A stretch of 64,000 bases of DNA from an uncultured Chlorobiales bacterium (GCA_903929135.1 CAIYTH010000046.1:1-64000), one strand, 5' to 3'; positions 38,949 through 48,525 are shown, counted from the stretch's first letter. A program made the numbers and translations. The notes: generated by a model not told the origin, from the sequence alone.

Positions 38949-39093
38949 GACAAAAGCTGTCCTGCAAATGTGGCCGACCGTAATAACCTTTATACGGAAG
39001 TCGTATATTGTTGATTGATTTTTCTCCGGCCATCAAGAGCCCGACATCCTTCGAACCATTGTCCGGCATGAGCAGTGGACGTCAGTTTTAACC

Positions 39094-42000
39094 ATGTCCA
39101 GATTTACAACGGAACCTCCCATCGATACCAACCGTCAGGAATTGATGTCAGATAGTGACGCCACACTGAACAGAATAGAAGCGCTCGAGCGTCGGCTCGC
39201 TCTGGCCGAGCAGTCTGCGTCGAACCTCTCGATGGTCCTTGACGCAACCCTGGCCGGTTCATGGGACTGGCGCATAGATACCGGCGAAATCAAAATCAAC
39301 GAACGATGGGCGGCCATCATCGGCTTCACGCTCGAGGAGCTCGGCAGCACCACCATCGAGTTATGGAAAGAGCGATGCCACCCGGACGACCTGGAGGAAT
39401 CGAACCGGCTGCTCCAGGAGCATTTTGCTGGTAAAACCGAACTCTACGAGCTGGAACTCCGGATGCGCCACAGGGATGGGCACTGGATCTGGGTCCTGGA
39501 CCGCGGAAAGGTGTTCGAGTGGGACGCATCGGGCAACCCGCTGCGCATGATCGGCTCTCACCTGGAGATCACCGACAGAAGAAGGACCGAGGAGAATCTT
39601 GCATCGAGCCGTCAATTCGAAAGACTGACGACAGCCGTTTCCAACCAGTTCATCAACATTCCCGGCGACCAGATCGACCGTATGGTGCAGGACACGCTGC
39701 AGCTCATCGGAGAGCAGGTCGGCGCCGACCGCAGCTACGTGTTTTTGTTTTCCGACGATCTCTGCCTGATGGACAACACCCACGAATGGTGTGCCGACGG
39801 TATCGAGCCGCAGATAGACTCGCTTAAAGACCTCCCCACCAGCATTTTCCCCTGGTGGATGGGAAAGATCAACAACAACGAGATCATCCACATCCCGGAG
39901 ATCGGTGCGTTGCCGGAGGAGGCCAATGCCGAAAAAGAGATCCTGGAAGCACAGCAGATCCGGTCCCTTATCGTCATCCCGCTCTCCTGCGGTTCGAGCC
40001 CCTTCGGCTATATCGGATTCGACTCCGTCAGGGAATCCAGGGACTGGCGCCCCGACATCGTTTCGGTACTGAAGCTTGCAGGTGGGGTCATCGCAAACGC
40101 GCTCCAGCGCGGCAGGATCGAAAAAATCATCCAGGCCGAGCTCGACCTGGCACTTGAACTGAACTCCACGACCTCCCTCACCGAAACCCTTGCCAGCATT
40201 CTGAAGAGTGCGCTGGATGTTTCCGGCATGGAGGCCGGAGGCATCTACCTTGTCGACAAGGACAAGAAAACCGTCTCCCTGGCATACCACGAGGGGCTTT
40301 CGCAGGAGTTCATCGATCATACACGGCAATATGCGATCGATTCCGACCAGGCCGGGCTGATTTTCACAGGCAAGCCGGTCTATTCCAACTACACTTGCCT
40401 CTACCTGCCATCGAGCATCTCAATAAAAGAGGAAAAGCTCGAAGCGATAGCCATACTTCCGGTCAGCTATCACGGCGAAGTCATCGGGTGCCTGAACATC
40501 GCCTCCCACCAGCACTCCCAGATTCCTGAGTTCGCACGGAAAGCCCTCGAAACCATAGCCTCCCAGATCGGTCCGGCAATCATCCATGCCCGCCATGAAC
40601 AGCAGGTGGCCGAAGCCAAAAACAACCTCGAAACGCTGTTCGATACGATCGAGGACTTCCTGTTCATCGTCGATCAGGACGGCAAGGTGATCGGCTCGAA
40701 CGCCGCCGTCAACAATATCCTCGGTTATCCGCCCGGCAAAGAGCTGGGACTGCACGTACTCGAGTTCCATCCCGAAGAGCGAAGGGGTGAGGCGGAAACA
40801 GCCCTCACAAAAATGCTCGACGGGTCCGGCACGTCATGCATGGTGCCGCTGAAAACGCTCTCCGGGGAACTCGTGCCCGTTGAAACGAAGGTCACCAGGG
40901 GTATCTGGGATAAAAAACCGGTGCTCTTCGGCATCAGCAGAAACATTTCCGATCTCATCAAGTCGAAAAAGGCCCTCCACGAGAACGAACAGCGTTTCAG
41001 GGACCTTACCGAGCTGCTTCCGCTGCCGCTCTTCGAGGTCGACACATCCCTCAGCCTCACCTATGCGAACCGCATCTGCAACGATGTATTCGGATATCGG
41101 CAGGCGGAATTGCAGGAAAATTTTCCGGCCCTAGACTTCTGCATTCCGGAAGAGCGCGGCAAATTCAGGGCATATTTCCAGACCATCATCGAAGAGCAGG
41201 GAGAGCTGCCCGGCAACAACGAGTACACCTGCCTCAGAAAAGACGGCAGCTCTTTCCCGGCGCTGTTCTACAGCGTGCCGATCGTCAGGAACGGGAAGAC
41301 CGTTGGAGCCAGCGGACTGTTCGTTGACCTGACGGAAACGAAGATGGCCGAGGAAGCACTGAGAAACAGTGCCCTCCAGGAACGGATCGCCCTGGAATTC
41401 AAAACCATCATCGACAATATCCCCGGCGCCGTCTACCGCATCAACAGCAAGGGAGCGGCCATGCTATCGATGCTTCCCGACTCCCTGCCCGATTTTTCCC
41501 GGGAGGAGTATGAGTACGAGCTGTTCGAAACGATGGCCATGGTCCATCCTGACGACCTTCAGGCCCTTACCGAATCGAACATCAACCTGAGGACGGAAAG
41601 AAAGTCCGAGACGATCACCTACCGAATCCTCACGAAACAGGGCACGGTACGATGGATTGACGACTGCAGAACCTCCACATTCTCTCATGACGGCAGTTTT
41701 ACCGGCATCGACGGAATCCTGTTCGACGTAACCGACCGGATCATGGCCCAGGAAGACAACCTGCGTCTTGAATCCCAGCTGCGCAAGTCACAGCGTCTCG
41801 AAACCATCGGCACGCTCGCCGGAGGCATCGCCCATGATTTCAACAACATCCTGACCCCGATCCTCGGCTATGCCGAGATGGGCGTGCTCAGCATGTCCAA
41901 AGAAGACCCTCTTTACGAGTATTTCTCCGAAATCATGCTGGCCGCGGAGCGGGCGCAGAACCTGGTTTCGCAGATCCTGACCTTCAGCAGGGCGCAGGAC

Positions 42001-42933
42001 AGTCGCACTTCCGCCGTCAGCGTCCAGGCTATCGTGAGCGAAGCCCTCAAGTTGCTCCGTCCTTCAATTCCATCGACCATTTCGATCGAACAGCATATCG
42101 ACAAGTCATGCGGAAATGTCCTTGCGGACCCATCCCAGATTCACCAGGTCATCCTCAATCTCTGCACCAATGCATTCCAGGCCATGGAAGAGCATGGCGG
42201 CACGCTCAGCATCGACATCAGGGAGATCATCCCGAATGCCAACCTGATGAAAGCGCTGCCCAAACTCCGCAGAACCGCCTATCTGCAACTGAGCGTTTCG
42301 GATACCGGCATCGGTATGGACGAATTCGTCATGGAGCGCATTTTCGAACCCTTCTTCACCACCAAATCGGTCGACAAGGGGACCGGGCTCGGGCTTTCGG
42401 TCGTGCACGGCATCATTGTGAGCTGCAATGGCGATATCTCCGTCGAAAGCACTCCTGGAAAAGGCACGAAATTCTGCATCTACCTGCCGGTGATCAAGGA
42501 AAAAGCCCTCGATAGAGAGGCTTCCGAAACGCCATTGACAGGAAGCGGCAGCATCCTGTTCATCGACGACGAAAAAGCTTCGGTGACGATGATGACCATC
42601 ATGCTCAACAAACTCGGATTTACCGTTCAGGCCGTCAATTCACCGCTCCAGGCACTCGAACTGTTCAGGGAGAACCCCGGGAACTACGATCTGGTCATCA
42701 CCGACCTGACCATGCCGGAAATGACCGGCCTGCAGCTTGCGACAGAACTGCGCAAAACCAGTCCGGACCTTCCCGTCATCCTGATGACAGGGTATGGCAA
42801 GAATATCGAATATACCATGCCCCTGAACCGATACGGCATCAGCAAACTGTTGAAAAAGCCGGTAAAACTCGCTCAGCTGGCATCGACCGTCAACGAGCTT
42901 CTCTTCAGCAATCACCAACAGGCACCATCATGA
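39094..42933 (+). CDS. Multi-PAS/GAF hybrid sensor histidine kinase
   Basis: 1,279 residues with no membrane helix, so a cytoplasmic sensor. Approximate order: PAS (45-165), GAF (175-340), GAF (345-510), PAS (515-635), PAS (640-760), PAS (765-890), HisKA with phosphoacceptor His914 in GGIAHDFNNILTPILGYAEM, HATPase (about 1010-1130; LNLCTNAFQAM, DTGIGM, GTGLGLSVVHGI), and a C-terminal receiver with Asp1204 in VITDLTMPEMTG. The domains suggest sensing of redox, light or small ligands, but no haem- or flavin-binding residue is clear. The next receiver overlaps by 4 bases (ATGA), so the two are translationally coupled. Confidence 0.93.
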   Translation: MSRFTTEPPIDTNRQELMSDSDATLNRIEALERRLALAEQSASNLSMVLDATLAGSWDWRIDTGEIKINERWAAIIGFTLEELGSTTIELWKERCHPDDLEESNRLLQEHFAGKTELYELELRMRHRDGHWIWVLDRGKVFEWDASGNPLRMIGSHLEITDRRRTEENLASSRQFERLTTAVSNQFINIPGDQIDRMVQDTLQLIGEQVGADRSYVFLFSDDLCLMDNTHEWCADGIEPQIDSLKDLPTSIFPWWMGKINNNEIIHIPEIGALPEEANAEKEILEAQQIRSLIVIPLSCGSSPFGYIGFDSVRESRDWRPDIVSVLKLAGGVIANALQRGRIEKIIQAELDLALELNSTTSLTETLASILKSALDVSGMEAGGIYLVDKDKKTVSLAYHEGLSQEFIDHTRQYAIDSDQAGLIFTGKPVYSNYTCLYLPSSISIKEEKLEAIAILPVSYHGEVIGCLNIASHQHSQIPEFARKALETIASQIGPAIIHARHEQQVAEAKNNLETLFDTIEDFLFIVDQDGKVIGSNAAVNNILGYPPGKELGLHVLEFHPEERRGEAETALTKMLDGSGTSCMVPLKTLSGELVPVETKVTRGIWDKKPVLFGISRNISDLIKSKKALHENEQRFRDLTELLPLPLFEVDTSLSLTYANRICNDVFGYRQAELQENFPALDFCIPEERGKFRAYFQTIIEEQGELPGNNEYTCLRKDGSSFPALFYSVPIVRNGKTVGASGLFVDLTETKMAEEALRNSALQERIALEFKTIIDNIPGAVYRINSKGAAMLSMLPDSLPDFSREEYEYELFETMAMVHPDDLQALTESNINLRTERKSETITYRILTKQGTVRWIDDCRTSTFSHDGSFTGIDGILFDVTDRIMAQEDNLRLESQLRKSQRLETIGTLAGGIAHDFNNILTPILGYAEMGVLSMSKEDPLYEYFSEIMLAAERAQNLVSQILTFSRAQDSRTSAVSVQAIVSEALKLLRPSIPSTISIEQHIDKSCGNVLADPSQIHQVILNLCTNAFQAMEEHGGTLSIDIREIIPNANLMKALPKLRRTAYLQLSVSDTGIGMDEFVMERIFEPFFTTKSVDKGTGLGLSVVHGIIVSCNGDISVESTPGKGTKFCIYLPVIKEKALDREASETPLTGSGSILFIDDEKASVTMMTIMLNKLGFTVQAVNSPLQALELFRENPGNYDLVITDLTMPEMTGLQLATELRKTSPDLPVILMTGYGKNIEYTMPLNRYGISKLLKKPVKLAQLASTVNELLFSNHQQAPS

Positions 42934-43292
42934 AAATACTGGTCATCGACGACGACTCCGCCGTCAGGAAATTCATCATAACGACGCTGAAGCGCGAAAA
43001 CCATACCGTTTTCGAAGCTGACAACGGAACGGCGGGCATACAGATGTTCCAGGATGAACGCGACTTCGACGTGATCATCACCGATCTGATCATGCCCGAC
43101 AAGGAGGGGATAGAGACGATCATGGAGGTGAGAAAACTGAATCCATCCATCAAAATCATGGCCATTTCCGGTGGCGGAAAAGTCGGCCCCGAAAACTACC
43201 TTGTGCTTGCCGATGCTCTCGGAGCCAACGCCACCCTGAGAAAACCCTTCAGCGGTCAGGAACTGCTCATGAGCCTGAAGCTGATGGAGTAA
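42930..43292 (+). CDS. Stand-alone CheY-like response regulator (second copy)
   Basis: 120-residue receiver without output domain. DDD at residues 8-10, phosphoacceptor Asp in VIITDLIMPDKEG near residue 52, MAISGGGK near 78, and KPFSGQELL near 107. It overlaps the hybrid kinase by ATGA. It is a close relative of the receiver upstream of the kinase: both have IGIETI-like spacing, ISGGG, ENYL and GANATL. A duplication giving two outputs for one kinase is likely. Confidence 0.92.
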   Translation: MKILVIDDDSAVRKFIITTLKRENHTVFEADNGTAGIQMFQDERDFDVIITDLIMPDKEGIETIMEVRKLNPSIKIMAISGGGKVGPENYLVLADALGANATLRKPFSGQELLMSLKLME

Positions 43293-43392
43293 TCGTGGCC
43301 CGGCAAACAAAACCATTTTGTGTTCGCGAAGAATTTGTGTAAGATTACTTTATTGATAAGGAAGTCTTACCCATAACCAGCCAAATATCACG

Positions 43393-43650
43393 ATGAGCAA
43401 TCCGTCCGGAGCTTTCGTTCAGGGTGCCGAGGCATACGGCAGGTTCCTGGAGGTTTTTATCGATGGCCACTGGTGGGTTGTCGGTGACTGTCTCGAAAAC
43501 ATCGGCAAGACCACAAAGCGACTCGGGGCAAACGCATACCCCTATCTTTACGGTGGAGCTGGCGCCGGGACCGGATTGAGAGGCACCTCTCCGTCAGTCT
43601 CCGGTTATGCAACACCGACCAAAGAGGTACAAAGTCGTTTCAAGGATTGA
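43393..43650 (+). CDS. csmE: Chlorosome envelope protein, CsmA/CsmE family
   Basis: 85 residues. The pattern G..AYGRFLEVFIDGHWWVVGDCLENIGKTTKRLGANAYPYLYGG then LRGTSPSVSGYATPTKEVQSRF is that of CsmA/CsmE. CsmA is the baseplate protein that binds bacteriochlorophyll a through a His in the GHW motif; the same GHWWVVG is present near residue 26. The C-terminal part after YATPTKEV is removed in mature CsmA. I call CsmE because of the divergent sequence and because it is next to csmD, not csmC. A strong terminator follows. Confidence 0.85.
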   Translation: MSNPSGAFVQGAEAYGRFLEVFIDGHWWVVGDCLENIGKTTKRLGANAYPYLYGGAGAGTGLRGTSPSVSGYATPTKEVQSRFKD

Positions 43651-43672
43651 TCCGACAAATCCAGAAGATTTT

Positions 43673-43705
43673 GAGGGGCCCTTCGGGCCCCTCTCTTTTT
43701 TCTCT
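43673..43705 (+). terminator. Rho-independent terminator after csmE
   Basis: Perfect 9-bp stem GAGGGGCCC-TTC-GGGCCCCTC followed by TCTTTTTTCTC, 23 bases after the csmE stop. Confidence 0.93.
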
Positions 43706-43805
43706 CCCTGCAGTTGCGATGGCCCTCCGAATGAGTAACTTATGCTAAGGGAAAACCTCCAGTTCCTGTTGTTGCTTCTTAATCTGAATCAGAGGATGTC
43801 ACATC

Positions 43806-44180
43806 ATGGCAAATGAGGAAAAAATCGACACCGTGCAATCGATAGCTACTGCTGCGCAAAGCATGGTAGATCTGGGACAAAGCCAGATCAATCTGGTCGT
43901 AAGGACTGTGGAGACGCTGACGCCGGTTGTGGGATCAGTCGCCAAAACAATGACCGACGTGCTTGTCTCTTCGGTCAACGTGCTGGGATCGACCGCCGGT
44001 GCCGCCGTGGGGGTCGTCACTTCGGCAGGAGGCGCGATCCTGAACTCGGTAGGCGCCATCGTCGCTGTACCGCTCAGGCTTCTTGGGAATGTTGCGGGAG
44101 CGCTCGTCTCGACTGCTCAGTCGGGAATCGGTTTTGTGTTCACGACTGTCGGCAGTCTGGTTCCTGCAAAAAAGATCTGA
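43806..44180 (+). CDS. csmD: Chlorosome envelope protein, CsmC/CsmD family
   Basis: 124 residues, with two long weakly hydrophobic segments (about 50-80 and 85-115) rich in Gly, Ala, Val and Ser, as in CsmC/CsmD proteins of the chlorosome monolayer. The N-terminus MANEEKIDTVQSIATAAQSMVDLGQSQINLVVRTVETLTPVVGS and the VPAKKI end fit CsmD. It follows csmE by 155 bases but has its own upstream space, and csmE has a terminator, so it is probably separately transcribed. It ends in a very stable hairpin. Confidence 0.82.
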   Translation: MANEEKIDTVQSIATAAQSMVDLGQSQINLVVRTVETLTPVVGSVAKTMTDVLVSSVNVLGSTAGAAVGVVTSAGGAILNSVGAIVAVPLRLLGNVAGALVSTAQSGIGFVFTTVGSLVPAKKI

Positions 44181-44195
44181 ATCCTGCAGTCGCGG

Positions 44196-44238
44196 GAAAC
44201 AATAAAGGCACGCCCGACGGGCGTGCCTTTATTGTTTC
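44196..44238. terminator. Bidirectional terminator between csmD and the NmrA-like gene
   Basis: Perfect 20-bp inverted repeat starting GAAACAATAAAGGCACGCCC with a 3-base loop. The arms carry A/T-rich outer ends, so T-rich tails exist on both strands. It lies 16 bases past csmD and 4 bases past the convergent gene. Confidence 0.93.
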
Positions 44239-44241
44239 AGT

Positions 44242-44943
44242 TCAATCATGAAGCTTGTCATAGCAGCCTTCGAGTGACTGCTGGGGTTCAGGAGCATCGC
44301 TGACGACTTCGAAGGTACGTCTTCGGGCCTTGGCTACCCAAAGTGAAAGAACCGCAAGTTCCGCAACGTCCGAACGGTTTGTCCAGCCATTCCATATACG
44401 GTCACCCTGATCGACTTGAAGCCGATGCTGCAAAGGCTCACCGTCCTTCAGTCCGCCCGGACGGATAATGGTGTATGAGCGGTCATCCTGGCCGAACACC
44501 TTGCGCAGATGCTCCTCTGCGGCAAGCTTCATGGTCAGCACCCCCCCGAACAGATTGAGCGGATGAAACCACTTCGTCACTGCTATGGAACTGACCATGG
44601 CAAAATGGGTTGCTCCGGCCTTCACCGCCTCGTCCATAAGCCGGATAGCCCCGTCCCGGTCAACTTCTGCAGGCGAAGAATCTCCTGAGAGTGCACTGGA
44701 ACCAAGTGCTGAAATGACGGCCTGACATCCTTCGACGGCTCTTGCGACATCCTCTTTGTCCTGTATTTTGCCGACGGCGACTTCAACTCTGTCACCGAAC
44801 AATTCCCTCGCCTTCTCTTCCGAGCGCGACAACACCCTGACCGGCACTCCGTAATGAAGCAGCCTCCTGACAACCCAGCTTCCCGTACGTCCTGTCGCCC
44901 CGGCAACAAGCACCTTTCCTTTGTAAACTGAACCTGTATCCAT
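44242..44943 (-). CDS. NAD(P)-binding NmrA/SDR-like protein
   Basis: 233 residues. Rossmann start KVLVAGATGRTGSWVVRRLL near residue 9, VISALGSS near 78, MVSSIAVTKW near 120 and YTIIRPGGLKDGEP near 160. It belongs to the atypical short-chain dehydrogenase group that includes NmrA-like and plastid Tic62-like proteins; the catalytic Tyr-Lys pair is not evident, so it may act as a redox sensor or a non-standard reductase. It sits convergent to csmD, which proves nothing. Start at the ATG at 44943; the GTG two codons earlier is less likely. Confidence 0.82.
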   Translation of the reverse strand: MDTGSVYKGKVLVAGATGRTGSWVVRRLLHYGVPVRVLSRSEEKARELFGDRVEVAVGKIQDKEDVARAVEGCQAVISALGSSALSGDSSPAEVDRDGAIRLMDEAVKAGATHFAMVSSIAVTKWFHPLNLFGGVLTMKLAAEEHLRKVFGQDDRSYTIIRPGGLKDGEPLQHRLQVDQGDRIWNGWTNRSDVAELAVLSLWVAKARRRTFEVVSDAPEPQQSLEGCYDKLHD

Positions 44944-45140
44944 GATCACCCCTTTCTAGCTCTTTTGAAATAGTCGTATGAGAAAAGAAACGCATTGTCC
45001 TGCGTAACCGTTTCATTGCGGTTATGCATTGCCTGAAGTCCGAAGGCAAGGTTCTCAGCCCCATTTTGACTAAATTTTATGCACGTACGAGATGACCGAC
45101 GAATCAATGGCACACCCGAACACCTGACCCGAAAACGAAC

Positions 45141-46457
45141 ATGAACAATCCCAGATCTGGTTTTCCGATACTTCTCCTTCTCCTCTCACCAGCTCTCTGC
45201 TCCACCTCCCTGGCCTACGACCGCGGGCAGCTCGAACTCCTCCAGAAGAGCGTCGGGGAATGGAACTCGATGCGAAAGGTTCATCCCGAGATCCGGATTG
45301 ACCTGTCGAAAGCGAAACTTGACAAGGTGAACCTGAGAGGAGCGGACCTCTCGAACGCCGACCTTACAAAGGCGGAACTGAGCGGAGCATCGCTTGACAA
45401 CGCCCGGTTGAAGGGGGCAAACCTATCGATGGCCTACCTGAGAAAGGCAAACATGAAAAACGCCGATGTGTCTACTGCCTGGCTGAAAGGTGCCGACATG
45501 AACGGAGCGTTCATGGAGTCGGCCAGTTTTGCAGGATCCAACCTGGCATCGGCAAACCTCCGGTGGGCCAAACTTTCAGGTGCCGACCTCTCACAGGCAA
45601 ACCTGCGTGAGGCCATCCTTTTCGAAACGGATCTGGAAAGTGCGAATCTCAGGGGAACGCTGTTCACTGAAGCAAAAGGCCTTGACAGCGCCGTGCTGAA
45701 AAACGCAAAGATTTCGAACAATACGATTCTGCCTTCAGGCAAGGAGGCGGACAACTCATGGGCAATCAGGCACGATGCCCGGTTATTCACGGAGGCAGTC
45801 GCCTCAACCAGGATCTTACAGCCACCGGTCGCCACGCCTCCCGCCCCCCCCTCGAAAGATCTGCCTGCAGCAGAACCCAGAGTCCCGACAGTGATCAGCC
45901 CTGAAATTACCGAGGTTCAGGCATGGAACACCATGCGGAAGGAGAACCCCGGGAAGGCGATCGAGATGAAGGAGGAAAAGCTTGGCAATGCCGACCTCGC
46001 CGGCGTCGACCTCCGAAAGGCGACGCTCTCGAAATCCGATTTCGGAGGAGCGAACCTCAACCATGCCAATCTGGAGAATGCGGCTCTGGCAGGTGCGAAT
46101 TTCCAGAAAGCCAACATGGTCCAGGCAAACCTGAAAGGAGCAAACCTGGAAGGTGCGAATCTCGACCGGGCATACATGAGTAATGCAAACCTCAGCAACG
46201 CGAACCTTCTCGACGCCATTCTTTTCGGGGCCACGCTGACCGGCGCAAACCTTGACGGCGCAAACCTCACCAAAGCCTCTCTTTTCGACGCGAACCTCGA
46301 GAAGGCCTCGCTCAAAGGTGCGAACCTGACCGATGCGAACCTTGTCGGCACGAACCTGAACGGCGCGATCATTTCACCGAAGACCATACTGCCTTCGGGA
46401 AAGAGGGCGACCCCGGACTGGGCGGGCCGACATGATGCGAAATTTATTGACCGTTAA
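45141..46457 (+). CDS. Exported pentapeptide-repeat protein with duplicated halves
   Basis: 438 residues. Signal peptide (PILLLLLSPALCSTSLA), then two pentapeptide-repeat blocks (about 50-190 and 280-420) of A(D/N)LxxA type, which fold as a right-handed beta helix. Each half opens with a W-N-(S/T)-MRK segment (EWNSMRK near 37, AWNTMRK near 257) and closes with TILPSGK...W..RHDA (near 198 and 415), so the gene arose by internal duplication. A Pro-rich linker (PPVATPPAPPSKDLPAAEPRVP) joins them. The target is unknown; periplasmic location is inferred. Confidence 0.87.
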   Translation: MNNPRSGFPILLLLLSPALCSTSLAYDRGQLELLQKSVGEWNSMRKVHPEIRIDLSKAKLDKVNLRGADLSNADLTKAELSGASLDNARLKGANLSMAYLRKANMKNADVSTAWLKGADMNGAFMESASFAGSNLASANLRWAKLSGADLSQANLREAILFETDLESANLRGTLFTEAKGLDSAVLKNAKISNNTILPSGKEADNSWAIRHDARLFTEAVASTRILQPPVATPPAPPSKDLPAAEPRVPTVISPEITEVQAWNTMRKENPGKAIEMKEEKLGNADLAGVDLRKATLSKSDFGGANLNHANLENAALAGANFQKANMVQANLKGANLEGANLDRAYMSNANLSNANLLDAILFGATLTGANLDGANLTKASLFDANLEKASLKGANLTDANLVGTNLNGAIISPKTILPSGKRATPDWAGRHDAKFIDR

Positions 46458-46492
46458 CCCGTATGTCGCGAACGAAACCAAACTGAAACGTC

Positions 46493-46726
46493 ATGGCAAA
46501 CATTCTCGTCGCGAGCTACTACAGCCGCTGGGATCTGACCGGACACAAGGGAAGGATCGCCCTGTACGACCCAAGCAACCAGTTGATCGAAAACCATCTG
46601 TTCGTCGATCCAGCTGAATTCCAGGTGGTTGCCAGCATGCTTCGAAACGAAAAACCGCTCTGGTTCGATACCGACGTCAAACACCTGCGAACTGGCTCGG
46701 AGCCTGTGGGAGAGGGAGAAAAATAA
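46493..46726 (+). CDS. Small conserved-type hypothetical protein
   Basis: 77 residues, MANILVASYYSRWDLTGHKGRIALYDPSNQ..., with a regular beta-strand pattern and no membrane segment. It begins 35 bases after the pentapeptide gene. I do not recognise the family. The codon pattern fits the neighbours and the protein-like composition favours a real gene. The last 15 residues (GSEPVGEGEK) look disordered. Confidence 0.62.
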   Translation: MANILVASYYSRWDLTGHKGRIALYDPSNQLIENHLFVDPAEFQVVASMLRNEKPLWFDTDVKHLRTGSEPVGEGEK

Positions 46727-46756
46727 GAGCCCGGCGTGGGGAATACGGGAGCCTGC

Positions 46757-47035
46757 TCAGTTGGGGAAACGTTTCCTGAACCTCAATTGAAGCAGGGGAT
46801 GGGCCTTGCTGAGGTTCGGGTCATTGACCGGAAGGATGTGCTTTTTCCCGGTGCGGGTGACGACTTCGATCGTCCCGTCGGTATTTACGGAGGTTACTTT
46901 CCAGAATTTGTCTACCACGTAATGGTAATGCTCGCCATGCGCGAGAGGATACACATCCTTCGCACGAGGACCCGGCGAAACCGAGCTTTTAGGCTTGTGA
47001 TAGACTATGGGATCCCCCACCCTGAATTGCGCCAT
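46757..47035 (-). CDS. Small hypothetical protein, beta-rich
   Basis: 92 residues opening MAQFRVGDPIVYHKPKSS. The run GDPIVYH...HYHYVVDKFWKVTSVNTDGTIEVVTRTGKKHILP suggests an SH3-like or KOW-like small barrel. It ends in a basic tail (LQLRFRKRFPN), which could bind nucleic acid. Not recognised as a named family. It is convergent with the 77-residue gene. Confidence 0.65.
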   Translation of the reverse strand: MAQFRVGDPIVYHKPKSSVSPGPRAKDVYPLAHGEHYHYVVDKFWKVTSVNTDGTIEVVTRTGKKHILPVNDPNLSKAHPLLQLRFRKRFPN

Positions 47036-47134
47036 CTAGACCTCCTTTCCGTGATGCTGACGGGCTGAACTTTCGTAAATAACGTTGACGTATATAGTAA
47101 TAAAAAATCAAACTATATTTCTTCATTTTTTTTA

Positions 47135-48322
47135 TCACGCACCCGATTCTTCAATAAATCTGATGATCAGACGGTCGCCGTCCTTTTCGGCGCCTCCTGT
47201 TCTGAGCGTAGCCAGAGACTGTGGCAGCACCATGTTCCTCCGATGGTTGCCGATACGGATGTTCAGTTCGTCGCCGCTTTTGCTCAGTTCGATCTTCTCG
47301 TCCGGGAGCCCCGGAAGGTAGATCTCAAGCCGGAAGCCGTCGTCTGCCTGGATAATCTGGTAGATATTCCTGTGGTAGTAGACCTGGGACGGATCTTCAT
47401 CGCCATACAGCGTCTCCTTGAGTTTTTCGAGGGTAGCCATACCGCAGATCTCCCGTGTATATAGAGGAACCTCTTTCACAGGGAGCGGGCTGAAATTGTC
47501 GATGATCTCCTGACGATAAATCTTCTGGTTCTCTTTCCAGTACTGGAAATAGGGATCCACGACCTCATCGGGGATGATCCGGTTGGAGATAACCAGATCG
47601 ATGGCAATATTGTAGAGGCTCAGGTAGGCTTGCGCCCTCAATGACTCCTTGATGACCATCTTCTCCGGGTTCGTCACCAGTCGTACGGAGGATACGGTAT
47701 GGTCGGTCAGAATCCGGCCCAGAGCCTCGATCTGTTCGTAAAACTCGTAAGGCAGGGCCATCATCTCCTTGTCAGGAAGCGAAAATCCGGCAAGCGGCCT
47801 GAAAATAGGTTCAACCAGAGGCCGTAGATACCCCGCCACCTTTTCGAGCGGCTTGTACAACCTCCTCATATACCAGCCACCGACCTCGGGAATGCTCAGA
47901 AGCCTCAGCGCCGTACCGGTCGGAGCCGAATCGATGATCAGGACGTCATACTGCCCCTCCTTGTGATGGCGGAACACCCTCACCAGCCCGAAGATCTCAT
48001 CCATGCCGGGAAGAATGGCGAGCTCCTCGGCCTGCACCCCTTCCATCCCGCGTGCCTGGAGCACTTCGGTGATATAGCGTTTGACGCTTCCCCAGTTATG
48101 CGCGAGCTCTTCGAGGACATCGAGCTCGGCACCCCAAAGGTTGTCACACACCTTTTTCGGCTGATGGCTGAGCCCCATATCGAAACTGTCTGCAAGGGAG
48201 TGAGCAGGATCGGTGCTCAACACCAGTGTCTTGTAACCAAGTTCGGCGCAGCGCAATCCCGTTGCAGCCGCCATCGAGGTTTTCCCAACCCCGCCTTTTC
48301 CCGTCATCAGAATCAGACGCAT
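47135..48322 (-). CDS. ArsA/GET3-family ATPase with C-terminal Hsp20-like domain
   Basis: 395 residues. Deviant Walker [14 protein letters not shown] near residue 8, the [12 protein letters not shown] switch region near 38, [13 protein letters not shown] near 150 and [13 protein letters not shown] near 240. The C-terminal ~85 residues ([29 protein letters not shown]...) form an alpha-crystallin-like domain, as in the ArsA_HSP20 group seen in green sulfur bacteria. The lack of CXC at expected positions makes arsenite pumping doubtful. Start chosen at 48322, because GGAGGG is 6 bases before it; the ATG at 48328 would touch the ribosome site. A structured RNA with a terminator lies about 120 bases upstream. 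Confidence 0.9.
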   Translation of the reverse strand: MRLILMTGKGGVGKTSMAAATGLRCAELGYKTLVLSTDPAHSLADSFDMGLSHQPKKVCDNLWGAELDVLEELAHNWGSVKRYITEVLQARGMEGVQAEELAILPGMDEIFGLVRVFRHHKEGQYDVLIIDSAPTGTALRLLSIPEVGGWYMRRLYKPLEKVAGYLRPLVEPIFRPLAGFSLPDKEMMALPYEFYEQIEALGRILTDHTVSSVRLVTNPEKMVIKESLRAQAYLSLYNIAIDLVISNRIIPDEVVDPYFQYWKENQKIYRQEIIDNFSPLPVKEVPLYTREICGMATLEKLKETLYGDEDPSQVYYHRNIYQIIQADDGFRLEIYLPGLPDEKIELSKSGDELNIRIGNHRRNMVLPQSLATLRTGGAEKDGDRLIIRFIEESGA

Positions 48323-48440
48323 CAACATCCCTCCGTTTTATATGCTGGAAGCACCGAGATTGATAACGAGATGCCGGAAATAATAGTTTTCACGGCAAAG
48401 GATAAAATCCCGTAACCGCATTGGACAAACCGGATGTCAT

Positions 48441-48525
48441 AAAAAAAAGCGGCCAGGCGGCCGCTTTGGTGAGCAGACGTTCCCCCACGAATCTGCTCAT
48501 TCTCACTGGCGTGAGAAGCTTGTAC
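48441..48525 (-). ncRNA. Chlorobi-1-like structured RNA
   Basis: Minus-strand RNA with two successive stem-loops and a rho-independent terminator. Stem 1 is TTCTCAC-GCCA-GTGAGAA, perfect 7 bp (48500-48517). Stem 2 is GAGCAGA...TCTGCTC, perfect 7 bp with inner CGT/ACG pairing (48471-48498). The terminator is AAAGCGGCC-GCCT-GGCCGCTTT followed by eight Ts (48441-48466). This layout fits the published description of the Chlorobi-1 RNA motif, thought to be an independent small RNA; sequence identity to it was not checked. A further hairpin TATCGG-GTAAA-CCGATA (48545-48562) lies just upstream. Since arsA starts downstream it could instead be a leader with an attenuator. Confidence 0.72.
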
